Notes under the pieces: generated by a model
The model's database searches: none
Told to the model about the DNA's origin: nothing
What the model saw: only the letters and a program-made list of their open reading frames with translations
Assembly (NCBI RefSeq): GCF_002874535.1
Contig: NZ_CP025025.1
Span: 977,526-1,041,525, forward strand
Length of the DNA: 64,000 nt
Direction of reading: 5' to 3'
Origin: Mesobacillus jeotgali
GTDB lineage: Bacteria > Bacillota > Bacilli > Bacillales > Cytobacillaceae
Shown: positions 35,002 to 42,777 of the stretch, piece after piece
How positions within the stretch are numbered: position 1 is the stretch's first letter
How the letters are laid out: every line of letters starts with the position of its first letter
Translations under genes and position numbers: made by a program

Positions 35002-35184
35002 ATGTCAATTCCAATCTGGGTAATAGCAGTCGCAGCAGGGATCGTATTCAGTGCCTTCATGGCAGTGAAAACAGGTAAAGAAGAACGAAAAGAAGAAATG
35101 GAAAGCATTGAACGTGAAGGCGAGCTTTACATGAAACGACTTGAGCGGGAAAAGGAACGACGCGAACATTCGGCAGAAGCATAA
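35002..35184 (+). CDS. yhaL: YhaL, small membrane-anchored sporulation protein
   Basis: A 60-residue protein with an N-terminal helix (IPIWVIAVAAGIVFSAFMAV) and a highly charged Lys/Glu/Arg coiled tail. Size and position before prsA match YhaL. ATG at 35002 is the in-frame start with GGAGGG upstream; B. subtilis lists it as sporulation-related, with unknown role. Convergent with prsA over a shared terminator. Confidence 0.75.
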   Translation: MSIPIWVIAVAAGIVFSAFMAVKTGKEERKEEMESIEREGELYMKRLEREKERREHSAEA

Positions 35185-35223
35185 AAAAACACTGGTCTCC
35201 AGACATGGAGCCAGTGTTTTTTA
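35184..35223. terminator. Bidirectional terminator between yhaL and prsA
   Basis: AACACTGG-tctccagacatggag-CCAGTGTT, with inner CTCC/GGAG pairing and A/T tracts on either side. Confidence 0.88.
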
Positions 35224-35240
35224 CTATATCGGATTTTATC

Positions 35241-36125
35241 TTATTGTGGCTGTGTTTGTGCTTCTGCTTCTGGGAATTCAGCAGCGCCTTTAAGGTCTTT
35301 ATCCTTGATTTTTACATTAGCAGCATCAAGTTCACGTTTTAGAACCTCTTGAATCTTGTTAGAATCTAGCTGAGCAAGCTTCAACTCATACTCAAGCTCG
35401 TCCTTCATTTTTTCGTAAGATTCTTTTTCTTTCTTTTCAGTTACCTTGATGATGTGGAAGCCGTGCTGTGATTTTACAGGTTCGCTGATTTTATTTACTT
35501 CAAGAGCGTAAGCCGCCTCCTCGAATTCAGGAACCATTTTTCCAGGTCCGAAGAAACCAAGGTCTCCGCCTTGTGCAGCTGATCCAGGATCCTGTGAGTA
35601 TTCCTTCGCTAAATCTTCAAATTTTGCGCCTTCATCAAGCTTTTTCTTCACTTCCTGTGCAGTCTTCTCATCTTCTACAAGGATATGGCTTGCTTTGATT
35701 TCTGGCTTGTACTCTTCGTAACGCTTCTTAACTTCTTCTTCGCTGACCTTTACATCTTTAAGCGCAGCTTTTTCCATTAGAAGCTGGTCTTTAAGGACTT
35801 CTTTTAATTCTTCCTCGTCTTTAAGCTGGTTCTGCTGCAGGACTAGCTCGAAGTTCTCTCCAAGCTCTTCCTTAAGCTCGGCCACTTTCTCCTCAACCTC
35901 TTTATCTGTCACTTCATAATTTTCCGCAAGAACCTTTTGGTAAAGCAATTCTTGAAGTGCTTGCTCTCCATACTTTTCCTTCATGGATTGGTAAAGCTCT
36001 TCTTTAGTAATGTTGCCTGCTTTCGACTCAACGATGACTTCTGAAGAATCAGCATTATCGTTGCTGCATGCACCTAGTCCCATTACTCCGGCTGCAACCG
36101 TGAGGGAAATTATCATTTTTTTCAT
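35241..36125 (-). CDS. prsA: PrsA, lipoprotein foldase (peptidyl-prolyl isomerase)
   Basis: A 294-residue lipoprotein that helps secreted proteins fold on the outer membrane face. The signal peptide ends with the lipobox LGAC, so Cys20 is lipidated. A SurA-like N-terminal region follows. The parvulin (PpiC) domain (about 143-234) contains ASHILVED, KEYSQDPGS, GGDLGFFGPGKMV and GFHIIKV. The acidic, Gln-rich tail ends AEAQTQPQ. ATG at 36125 has AGGAG 9 nt upstream; an ATG 9 nt earlier abuts that site. Essential for export of many enzymes in Bacillus. Confidence 0.95.
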   Translation of the reverse strand: MKKMIISLTVAAGVMGLGACSNDNADSSEVIVESKAGNITKEELYQSMKEKYGEQALQELLYQKVLAENYEVTDKEVEEKVAELKEELGENFELVLQQNQLKDEEELKEVLKDQLLMEKAALKDVKVSEEEVKKRYEEYKPEIKASHILVEDEKTAQEVKKKLDEGAKFEDLAKEYSQDPGSAAQGGDLGFFGPGKMVPEFEEAAYALEVNKISEPVKSQHGFHIIKVTEKKEKESYEKMKDELEYELKLAQLDSNKIQEVLKRELDAANVKIKDKDLKGAAEFPEAEAQTQPQ

Positions 36126-36318
36126 GGTGAACATCTCCTAAACAGAAAATTCTAGTGGCCGTTTTTAATCCACAAATTCTACTATAACATAATTTCAATA
36201 TTCTACAAAAAATAACTAATGGATACTTATGCTTATTTATTGAGATGGGCGGATATCTATACCGTTTGTTCGAAGGTGCATAGGATGGAGAGAAGAGAAA
36301 AAAAGGAGGTAGTTGATA

Positions 36319-36399
36319 ATGGGCCACTATAATTCAGGCTTTGCGTTAATCGTAGTCCTGTTTATCTTGCTGATCGTTGTAGGTGCAGCATACCTGTAA
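36319..36399 (+). CDS. YjcZ-family sporulation mini-protein 1
   Basis: A 26-residue peptide, MGHYNSGFALIVVLFILLIV then VGAAYL. It is a Gly/Tyr head plus one hydrophobic helix, typical of the YjcZ/SscA family. GGAGGT ribosome site. First of three tandem paralogues. Confidence 0.85.
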   Translation: MGHYNSGFALIVVLFILLIVVGAAYL

Positions 36400-36492
36400 T
36401 CAACAAAATGCAAGCAATGCAGGATAGTTGCCTATGCGGAAACGACATTACTTGAATAAGATATCATAACCACTTTGGAAGGAGGTGTTAAT

Positions 36493-36576
36493 ATGGGTGC
36501 AGGATACGGCGGCGGCTTTGCGTTAATTGTCGTGTTATTCATTCTGTTAATCATCGTGGGTGCAGCTTGGCTTTAA
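36493..36576 (+). CDS. YjcZ-family sporulation mini-protein 2
   Basis: A 27-residue peptide starting MGAGYGGGFALIVVLFILL and ending VGAAWL. Nearly identical hydrophobic helix to its neighbours. GGAGGTG ribosome site. Confidence 0.88.
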   Translation: MGAGYGGGFALIVVLFILLIIVGAAWL

Positions 36577-36670
36577 TCTCTGAGTGAAAAGAGTATGGGG
36601 GACAATTGGCCCCCATATTCCTAAACAATGATGTTAAGGCAAGTTCTTAAAGCAGAAAGGAGGAACCTCA

Positions 36671-36763
36671 ATGTCTGGAGGAGGCTGTGGATACGGCGGC
36701 GGCTTTGCATTGCTCGTTGTCTTGTTCATTCTGTTAATCATCATCGGTGCATCTTGGCTGTAA
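36671..36763 (+). CDS. YjcZ-family sporulation mini-protein 3
   Basis: A 30-residue peptide starting MSGGGCGYGGGFALLVVL and ending IGASWL. It has a Cys in the Gly-rich head. AGGAGG ribosome site; a terminator follows at 36821. Confidence 0.88.
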   Translation: MSGGGCGYGGGFALLVVLFILLIIIGASWL

Positions 36764-36820
36764 GCAGCGATGGGGCAATGCTTTCTGCATGCCTTAATCA
36801 TTAATACTGAGTCTGATGAT

Positions 36821-36855
36821 AAAAAGCGGTGAGGGAGACCTCACCGCTTAATTTA
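36821..36855 (+). terminator. Terminator of the YjcZ mini-protein cluster
   Basis: AAGCGGTGAGG-gaga-CCTCACCGCTT perfect stem; the T-tail is weak (AATTT). Confidence 0.75.
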
Positions 36856-36892
36856 TATTAACCGTATTTTATTTTTTCTACTCTGAGAAATG

Positions 36893-37045
36893 AGCTTTGA
36901 TCGGCTGGAGACGCTTATCCAGTTGCATCTCCTGGCCGCACACTTCGATTTGGGTATTGCCAATGAAGTCAAAAAACTGTTTCATATCAAGTCCTCTGAG
37001 GCACAGGGCACTCAGCCCCAACAGCCAGGACAAGGATAGCTACAA
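36893..37045 (+). repeat. Degenerate relic of the dispersed structured repeat, copy R4
   Basis: GCCAATGAAGTCAAAAAACTG (two bases cut here from a longer match) and CCTCTGAGGCACAGGGC-type blocks match the second module of R1 (GAAGTCAAAGAGCGACTTC, then CCTCTGTGGCACACGAGG). The core hairpin has decayed. No gene is supported here. Confidence 0.5.
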
Positions 37046-37149
37046 AGCGATTCATGGCACGACCAAATGGGGTAGCCTGTGTGAGGACAAGGTACTTATG
37101 TCAGCAAAGCATGCCGGACTGTCCGAGGCATATACACTTTTCTATGTAG

Positions 37150-37338
37150 TCACGTATACAAAATTTCAACGAAAGATGAAATTAGCAAGATTGTAACTAA
37201 AATATTGATCGTCCTGAAAATTTTCGCATGTTTGTCTTCAGGTATTTCCTTCTGGATGCAGAGGGAATCTGTAAGCTTATTTATATAGAAAAGAATGAAA
37301 GCAGCAAAAAGAACAAACACGAACAAAATGGAGATCAT
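37150..37338 (-). CDS. Small two-helix membrane protein
   Basis: A 62-residue protein. Helix one is SILFVFVLFAAFILFYI, a polar loop with KEIPEDKH follows, and helix two is INILVTILLISSFVEIL. AAGGAGGGA lies 8 nt before the ATG at 37338. I do not recognise the family. It lies between hpr and the YjcZ cluster. Confidence 0.6.
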   Translation of the reverse strand: MISILFVFVLFAAFILFYINKLTDSLCIQKEIPEDKHAKIFRTINILVTILLISSFVEILYT

Positions 37339-37528
37339 CGAAGAATCCCTCCTTAGCAATCTTTTTATCTTAAATACAATAACAAATATTTTAAGAAAAA
37401 GATAGTTATTTAATAAAGGCATATTCCTAGTATTTTGTGCAGGAGGGTTGAAAGGAAGATAACTGAAAATCAAGATTTGCTAAATTGTGAGATACTTTGG
37501 AATGTGAGGGAATGAGCAAATCATAGGA

Positions 37529-37571
37529 AGAACAAAAAGCGGAGGGGTTTATGTTCATTCATCCGCTTTAT
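37529..37571 (-). terminator. Terminator of hpr
   Basis: AAAGCGGA...TCCGCTTTTT stem when read on the minus strand, about 115 nt beyond the hpr stop. Confidence 0.6.
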
Positions 37572-37690
37572 AAGATGATTTCAGCTGGACTCCAGCCAAA
37601 AACTGCAGCCAGAGGAAGTGGACAAGTTTGTAAATCCCAGGGGTTATCCTTCCTCTATTATTGGAGTGGCATCATACAAAAAGTATCAAG
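37551..37690 (+). pseudogene. Possible frameshifted small gene convergent with hpr
   Basis: ATG at 37551 has GGAGG 5 nt upstream and reads MFIHPLYKMISAGLQPKTAA. Dropping one A at 37611 lets the frame continue EEVDKFVNPRGYPSSIIGVA then [10 protein letters not shown]. Both halves look like one natural protein, and neither frame alone does. The shifted frame runs into the 3' end of hpr on the other strand. It may be a decayed gene or a sequence error. I do not know a function. Confidence 0.35.
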
Positions 37691-38261
37691 CATACTCCTT
37701 TTCGGCTGGATCTATTTTTTTAAGCGTACCGTCCTGGTCAGAAAACTTGCTGTCGATATTCGAAAAAGACTTCTCGAATATTTCCATAAAGTCATCGCCA
37801 TAAATATTACGGACAATTGCCATGATTTCAATGATGTCCGGAAACTTTCCATATAGTTCCTTCAGTGGCATGGCTCCTGAAAAAACGGCATTAGTATCTG
37901 GCTCATAGTTTTCCATCAAAGCGAGCAATATACCTTCGCCTTCTTCCGTAAGCTGGATATACGTATTTCTCTTGTCGCTTTCCTTCTTGGAAAACTTCAA
38001 ATAACCACGTTCCTCAAGCTTTTTGGAAAAGTTGAAAGCAGTGGAAACATGCATTACACCAAATTTTGCCACATCTGAAATCGAAGCTCCATTCAAATGG
38101 TAAGCAATCCATAAAATATGGTGCTCATTGATATTCAGGTCGAATGGTTTGATCCATTGCTGCCAGTCCTTCTCAACAGACTTCCAAAGGGCCTTACTCA
38201 ACTGGGCAATTCTCTGGCTAAATATCATTGCTTCTTTCATAGAATAATTTTTATCTCCCAT
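37686..38261 (-). CDS. hpr: Hpr/ScoC, MarR-family transition-state regulator
   Basis: About 191 residues. The winged-helix core with [40 protein letters not shown] and [14 protein letters not shown] is almost the B. subtilis Hpr sequence. Hpr represses protease genes (aprE, nprE) and sporulation/competence functions. ATG at 38261 is chosen because AGGTG lies 9 nt upstream; nearer starts crowd that site. The C-terminal tail is shorter and different from B. subtilis Hpr. It is next to yhaH, as in B. subtilis. Confidence 0.93.
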   Translation of the reverse strand: MGDKNYSMKEAMIFSQRIAQLSKALWKSVEKDWQQWIKPFDLNINEHHILWIAYHLNGASISDVAKFGVMHVSTAFNFSKKLEERGYLKFSKKESDKRNTYIQLTEEGEGILLALMENYEPDTNAVFSGAMPLKELYGKFPDIIEIMAIVRNIYGDDFMEIFEKSFSNIDSKFSDQDGTLKKIDPAEKEYA

Positions 38262-38442
38262 TCTCATAATCACCTACTTTATTGTTTCTATTTTCATTAT
38301 GCCAATAAAACAAAAATTAATAAAGATATAAATTTACAAAATTTTTTGAATTTGTTAAATTCCATCTAAAGTCGGGTGTTTTTTTATGAAATTTTTTAAT
38401 TGTAATAACAAAAACGCCATTTGCATAATATATCTTTCTTGA

Positions 38443-38494
38443 TAAAAAAAGAAAATCCTTCCCACCAAAAAAATTTTACTTAGGGGGAAGGATT
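38443..38494 (-). terminator. Terminator of yhaH
   Basis: AATCCTTCCC...GGGGAAGGATT stem; on the minus strand a T-rich tract follows. Confidence 0.8.
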
Positions 38495-38502
38495 GTTCCT
38501 GA

Positions 38503-38874
38503 TTACTTTTCTTTAGAATTCACTGCGGCCAATTCAGTTTCCAAGTCCTTAATTGAATCTTCGAGCTCCATTACATCTTCCTGAAGGCTCTTCTTGTTTT
38601 CCTCCGTTTCAAGCTTCCATTCAAAGATAGCTGTCTTTACATCGGTGATAAATGTTTGGATAGAATCCTTTCCCTCTTTGGAAGCGGTTGCCACTGTATT
38701 TTTCAATTCCACAGCTGAATCCTTAATATCCTTGATGGATCCGATATATTCATTCTTATTAGCCAGAAGAGTTCTTCTCGTCTCATATCCTGACTTTGGT
38801 GCTGCAAGCAAAGTTGCAACTCCTGCGACGACACCGCCAATAACCATTCCTGTTAAAACATTTTTCGCTTTCAT
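38503..38874 (-). CDS. yhaH: YhaH, YtxH-domain general-stress-type protein
   Basis: A 123-residue protein. An N-terminal Gly-rich hydrophobic helix (GMVIGGVVAGVATLLAAPKSG) is the YtxH/GvpP signature, followed by a long charged helical region likely to form a coiled coil. Relatives are membrane-associated stress proteins of unknown mechanism. GAGGTGGT ribosome site. It lies beside hpr as in B. subtilis. Confidence 0.88.
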   Translation of the reverse strand: MKAKNVLTGMVIGGVVAGVATLLAAPKSGYETRRTLLANKNEYIGSIKDIKDSAVELKNTVATASKEGKDSIQTFITDVKTAIFEWKLETEENKKSLQEDVMELEDSIKDLETELAAVNSKEK

Positions 38875-39046
38875 GCTTTGACCACCTCATCAATTTTTCT
38901 GTATATGTTCTTCAAATGTAATCCAATTCCTCTTTTCTTCTATATTTAATTTCCTATTCTCGCACAAATAAACGTTATTAGCTTCATAGCCTTAAATTAA
39001 CAGGCATAAAATATAGTAAGGCCATGTTCAGGAAAGAGAGGAGGGA

Positions 39047-39238
39047 GTGGGGATTTTTACAAGTGTGGTATTTCTCATCAGCGTTGCTTTCTTTGTGGGG
39101 GCCGTCCATCATCTCCTTGCGTTAAAGAAGCCGGGTATGTATCCTCCGAAGGCGCTTCTGCGAAAGAGAGCAGGGACGCTGGCAGGGGGAGGAGCAATTT
39201 TTTTATTGGTCGGGATTATCTTTTACACATTCCAATAG
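39047..39238 (+). CDS. Small two-helix membrane protein
   Basis: A 63-residue protein. Helix one is VVFLISVAFFVGAVHHLLAL, a basic loop contains KALLRKRAG, and helix two is LAGGGAIFLLVGIIFYTF. GTG start with GAGAGGAGG upstream. Convergent with trpP over a shared terminator. The function is not known to me. Confidence 0.65.
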   Translation: MGIFTSVVFLISVAFFVGAVHHLLALKKPGMYPPKALLRKRAGTLAGGGAIFLLVGIIFYTFQ

Positions 39239-39244
39239 ACAAAA

Positions 39245-39283
39245 CAAAGCCCCTGTCCGTAATAGACAGGGGCAGATATTTTT
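39245..39283. terminator. Bidirectional terminator between the small membrane gene and trpP
   Basis: Perfect 9-bp GCCCCTGTC/GACAGGGGC stem with A-rich and T-rich flanks. Confidence 0.85.
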
Positions 39284-39800
39284 AATGGATTTCAGCGAGC
39301 TTTGCTCTTTTAAAAATATTCGTTGCCACAGGATAAAGAATGCCCATGAAAACAGCGTTAAATGCTGCTGCTGGAAGGACAACCGCTGCGAATAATGCGG
39401 TGAATGGTCCTGGCAGCCCAATTAGGAAATAGGCAGAACCGAGGAAAACGACTCCTGAAATTATGGTTCCAATCGCTGTAAGGGCAGCTGCAGTATAAAT
39501 CGAAAACTTGAAATTTTTCAGCGCCAGCAGGATTCCGAAAAAGACAAACGCAGTAACAGGCTTATCAATGATGTTCGGAACAAGGCCTCCTGGGAAAGTA
39601 GTAGTCAATCCAGAAATCAGTCCAGTTACGGCTCCAACCAATAGTACACTCTTCTTGTCAGGAAACAGGATAATTCCAAGGAACATCATCGTCAGCATCA
39701 TATCAGGCTTCATCCCAAGGAAAAAACCGGGTACGACCACATGCAAGACGGCTCCCATCCCCACCAAAAGTGACAATGCAACAAGATTCTTCGTATTCAT
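39282..39800 (-). CDS. trpP: TrpP (YhaG), tryptophan uptake protein
   Basis: A 172-residue integral membrane protein with five or six helices. Visible blocks are GFFLGMKPDMMLTMMFLGII, GLISGLTTTFPGGLVPN and FTALFAAVVLPAAAFNAVF. Size and position between hpr/yhaH and serC match B. subtilis TrpP (formerly YhaG), the probable tryptophan transporter. Its translation start is preceded by nine GAG/TAG triplets overlapping the ribosome site, the TRAP-binding arrangement known for trpP. Confidence 0.9.
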   Translation of the reverse strand: MNTKNLVALSLLVGMGAVLHVVVPGFFLGMKPDMMLTMMFLGIILFPDKKSVLLVGAVTGLISGLTTTFPGGLVPNIIDKPVTAFVFFGILLALKNFKFSIYTAAALTAIGTIISGVVFLGSAYFLIGLPGPFTALFAAVVLPAAAFNAVFMGILYPVATNIFKRAKLAEIH

Positions 39801-39802
39801 TT

Positions 39803-39842
39803 CTCATCTCTCCTCTGCTATTCTAGCTAACTAGTACTCCTC
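39803..39842 (-). promoter_or_regulatory. TRAP-binding site over the trpP ribosome-binding region
   Basis: Read on the minus strand: nine triplets GAG, GAG, TAG, TAG, TAG, TAG, GAG, GAG, GAG with 0-3-nt spacers end 2 nt before the ATG. The last three GAGs include the ribosome site. TRAP loaded with tryptophan would wrap this RNA and block translation, as established for B. subtilis trpP. Confidence 0.8.
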
Positions 39843-39924
39843 CTGCAGTGCTCTCTGTGCCTGCAGCGAAAAGCTTTCTCCAATTATAGCATATATTTTA
39901 ATTGAGTAAAGGGTTAATATTCTG

Positions 39925-41007
39925 TTAATTTCTGCCCCTGAATGAATTCATAAAGTCAGCAAGTTTCTCAACGTTTTCAAGTGGAACGGCGTTATAGATC
40001 GAGGCTCGGCAGCCGCCGACAGACCTGTGGCCGGCAAGCCCTATAAAGCCGGATTCCTCCGCCTCATGAAGGAAGGATGAAGTCAGATTATCGTCATCGA
40101 GTGTAAAGGTGATATTCATCAATGAGCGGCTCTTTTCTTCAGCGTGCCCTGTATAGAACCCGCCACTGCTGTCTATCGCATCATAAAGCAATGCCGCCTT
40201 CTGCTTGTTCAGCTGTTCAAGCTGTTTTACCCCGCCCAGCTCTTCGGCCCATTGAAGAACCAGCATCAGAAAATAAATCGATAAAGTAGGGGGAGTGTTA
40301 TAAAGCGATTGTGAATCAGCATGGACCCGATAATTGAGCATAGAAGGGAGCCCTGGCCTAGAGTGTCTTAGCAAATCTTTATGGATAATGACGACTGTGA
40401 CACCGGATGGGCCCAGGTTTTTCTGCGCACCGGCATAAATGAGTTCATATGATGATAGATTTAGAGGCCGGCTGAGAATGTCACTGGACATGTCAGCAAC
40501 AAGCGGAACTGACAGACGCTCAGGAATAGAATGCCACTGGGTTCCGAAAATCGTATTGTTCGTCGTGATGTGGAGGTAGGAAGATTCAGCTGGAATATCG
40601 ATTTCAGAAGTACTGGGGATAAATCTATAGTTGGCATTCTTGGAAGATGCGGCTATAACGGCATTTCCAACTTTTTGAGCTTCCTTTAGCGCTTTCTCAG
40701 ACCATGTTCCGGTCAAGACATAGCTCGCAGTCGATCCTTCCACAAGCAGGTTCATTGGAACCATTGAGAACTGCAGGCTCGCACCACCCTGGAGAAACAG
40801 AATCTCATAATCATCAGGAATGTCGAGCAGCCTAATGAGCAGATTTTTTGTCCGTTCATTTATTTCTTCGAATTCATTGCTGCGATGGCTAAGCTCCATT
40901 ACACCCATGCCAGTACCCTGATAATTCATCATTTCTTTTTTCGCTTTCGCTAATACGGCCTCAGGCAATGCAGCCGGGCCAGCGTTAAAATTGAGAGCAC
41001 GTTTCAA
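39925..41007 (-). CDS. serC: Phosphoserine aminotransferase
   Basis: A 360-residue PLP enzyme converting 3-phosphohydroxypyruvate and glutamate to phosphoserine in serine (and pyridoxine) synthesis. FNAGPAALP opens the protein, GGASLQF binds phosphate, and Lys196 in GAQKNLGPSG carries PLP. HRSVGGCRASIYNA lies near the end. TTG start with a GGGGGGA ribosome site upstream. The B. subtilis neighbour order trpP-serC-hit is kept. Confidence 0.95.
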   Translation of the reverse strand: MKRALNFNAGPAALPEAVLAKAKKEMMNYQGTGMGVMELSHRSNEFEEINERTKNLLIRLLDIPDDYEILFLQGGASLQFSMVPMNLLVEGSTASYVLTGTWSEKALKEAQKVGNAVIAASSKNANYRFIPSTSEIDIPAESSYLHITTNNTIFGTQWHSIPERLSVPLVADMSSDILSRPLNLSSYELIYAGAQKNLGPSGVTVVIIHKDLLRHSRPGLPSMLNYRVHADSQSLYNTPPTLSIYFLMLVLQWAEELGGVKQLEQLNKQKAALLYDAIDSSGGFYTGHAEEKSRSLMNITFTLDDDNLTSSFLHEAEESGFIGLAGHRSVGGCRASIYNAVPLENVEKLADFMNSFRGRN

Positions 41008-41186
41008 GTAAATCCCCCCGAATTTAAAATACAGTCATTCGTTAATGTGCTAAAGTTAACTCTATGCTATCAGAAAAAGAGGAGAAATTCTAATGTTTTC
41101 AGAAAAGTTTTAAAAATATGGAGCGTCATTTCGAACATTATTATGGCCCGAAATAATACGGCGGCTTGATTCTTATCTTTAAAAAA

Positions 41187-41696
41187 ATTCTATAAGTCCA
41201 AAATGGTGTGGAAGCAGAGAAAAGGTCACATAGAAAGATTCTATAAGCCCAAAATGGAGTGGAAGCAGCAAAAAGGTCACATTGAAAAATTCTATAAGCC
41301 CAAAATCGTTTGAAATCAGCCAAAAGGTCACATAGAAAGATTCTATAAGCCCAAAATGGAGTGGAAGCAGCAAAAAGGTCACATTGAAAAATTCTATAAG
41401 CCCAAAATCGTTTGAAATCAGCCAAAAGGTCACATAGAAAGGTTCTATAAGCCCAAAATGGTATGGAATCAGAGAAAAGGTCACATAGAAAGATTCTATA
41501 AGCCCAAAATCGTTTGAAATCAGCCAAAAGGTCACATAGAAAGATTCTATAAGCCCAAAATGGAGTGGAAGCAGCAAAAAGGTCACATAGAAAAATTCTA
41601 TAAGCCCAAAATGGTGTGGAATCAGAGAAAAGGTCACATAGAAAGATTCTATAAGCCCAAATTGGTGTGGAAGCAGAGAAAAGGTCACATAGGGAA
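41187..41696. repeat. Tandem array of ten 51-bp units between hit and serC
   Basis: Units begin with (A)TTCTATAAG at 41187, 41238, 41289, 41340, 41391, 41442, 41493, 41544, 41595 and 41646, exactly 51 bp apart. All share TTCTATAAGCCCAAAAT and AAAAGGTCACAT. The middle is either TGGnGTGGAAGCAG (type A) or TCGTTTGAAATCAGCC (type B, units 3, 5 and 7). Period 17 codons keeps several frames open, but no ribosome site exists. The array lies just beyond the hit terminator. Confidence 0.95.
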
Positions 41697-41715
41697 AAAT
41701 CCGTACTATATGTAA

Positions 41716-41744
41716 AAACAAAAAAACTCCCGCAATGCGGAAGT
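41716..41744 (-). terminator. Terminator of hit
   Basis: Minus-strand ACTTCCGC-att-GCGGGAGT stem (one G-U) with a seven-T tail, adjoining the hit stop. Confidence 0.85.
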
Positions 41745-42164
41745 CTAAATCTTGCTATTGATTTCTGCGGCGATTTTTTGGTAGTCGTCGGATGAATATT
41801 GGTCCTGGTGGGTTTTCCACACAGCGCCGAAGCCATCACCATTGCCATAGCGCGGAATCAAATGCATGTGGAAGTGGAAGACTGATTGGCCAGCTGCTTC
41901 GCCGTTATTCTGAAGCACATTCAGCCCGATAGGATCATATGCAGCCTTGATTGCATTAGCGACTTTTGGGACTGCCTTGAATACATTAGCCGCAATCTCG
42001 TCAGTGAGCTCGTAGATATTTTCTTTATGTACCTTCGGGATGACAAGTGTATGTCCTTTTGTTACCTGGCTGATATCAAGAAATGCAAGTACGTTCTCAT
42101 CTTCATACACCTTTGCTGATGGGATCTCACCGTTAATAATTTTGCAAAAAATGCAATCACTCAT
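41745..42164 (-). CDS. hit: HIT-family protein (nucleotide hydrolase)
   Basis: A 139-residue histidine-triad protein. CIFCKIINGEIPSAKVYEDE opens it with zinc-type Cys residues, GHTLVIPK follows, and the catalytic triad is HFHMHLIPR. Hydrolyses dinucleoside or nucleoside phosphoramidate substrates; the physiological one is unclear. ATG at 42164 is chosen because AGGGTGG lies about 7 nt upstream. It is divergent from ecsA, as in B. subtilis. Confidence 0.92.
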   Translation of the reverse strand: MSDCIFCKIINGEIPSAKVYEDENVLAFLDISQVTKGHTLVIPKVHKENIYELTDEIAANVFKAVPKVANAIKAAYDPIGLNVLQNNGEAAGQSVFHFHMHLIPRYGNGDGFGAVWKTHQDQYSSDDYQKIAAEINSKI

Positions 42165-42270
42165 TTCTTCCACCCTTTCGTTCGTGAGTTTCGCTTTTGT
42201 CCAGTGCACCAGGACTCTGCGCTTTTTTATGGTATTTTATCACATTTTGCCAATATGAATAAAGAAAGAA

Positions 42271-42297
42271 GGACAGGATCCGCTTGGAATCCTGTCC
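42271..42297. other. Hairpin without T-run upstream of hit
   Basis: Perfect 9-bp GGACAGGAT/ATCCTGTCC inverted repeat with a 9-nt loop. There is no T-tract on either side, so it is not an obvious terminator; it could be an operator or RNA stem. Confidence 0.5.
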
Positions 42298-42355
42298 CTG
42301 AAGGGGGAACTAATTACTGTTCATTGACGTTCTTCAGCAGGTTTACCTTTGATAA

Positions 42356-42675
42356 ACACCTCATTTTCAATTCATTTGAATTATAAAAATGATGGGTTAT
42401 TCAGTACCTGGTTCAATCGGACCATCCCCTGTCTGCTTTAGTCGGTTTTCACAACTTATAAAGCGGGAAGTGATCTGCGACACACACCTCATTTCAAAAT
42501 GTGGAGTGATATTACTGAACGGCTGGGTTAACATTTACGTAGCGCAATGCAACCATCCCCTTGTATGAACGTTGAAATCAGTGTGCTTATAAATCGAATA
42601 ATATGTCTTTAACAGACACCTCATTTCGAATTATTGCTTGTTGCCCCTTCAAAAATTATGATGCCCCGATTATTG
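42356..42675. repeat. Degenerate ~130-bp direct repeats between hit and ecsA
   Basis: ACACCTCATTT occurs at 42356, 42484 and 42616, ACCATCCCC at 42421 and 42552, and CTTATAAA-CG and GGGTTA blocks recur in the same order. This gives about two and a half diverged units of 128-132 bp filling the gap before ecsA. No gene is supported here. Confidence 0.6.
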
Positions 42676-42777
42676 GGTTATATGCAAAAAAAGATTTATC
42701 AAAAGGTGAAGCTTTTCCTATATGAGTTGGATTTGTTAAAATAACGGTACAGAATACGAACTGGAAGGGCGTTGTTC

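Noticed and set aside
41187-41696. CRISPR array
   Set aside because: Units repeat over their whole 51 bp with only two alternative middles; there are no unique spacers and no cas genes.
41141-41848. Long minus-strand reading frames (up to 235 codons) across the 51-bp array
   Set aside because: They exist because 51 is a multiple of three. Several overlapping frames are open at once, none has a ribosome site, and the longest runs into the hit gene in another frame.
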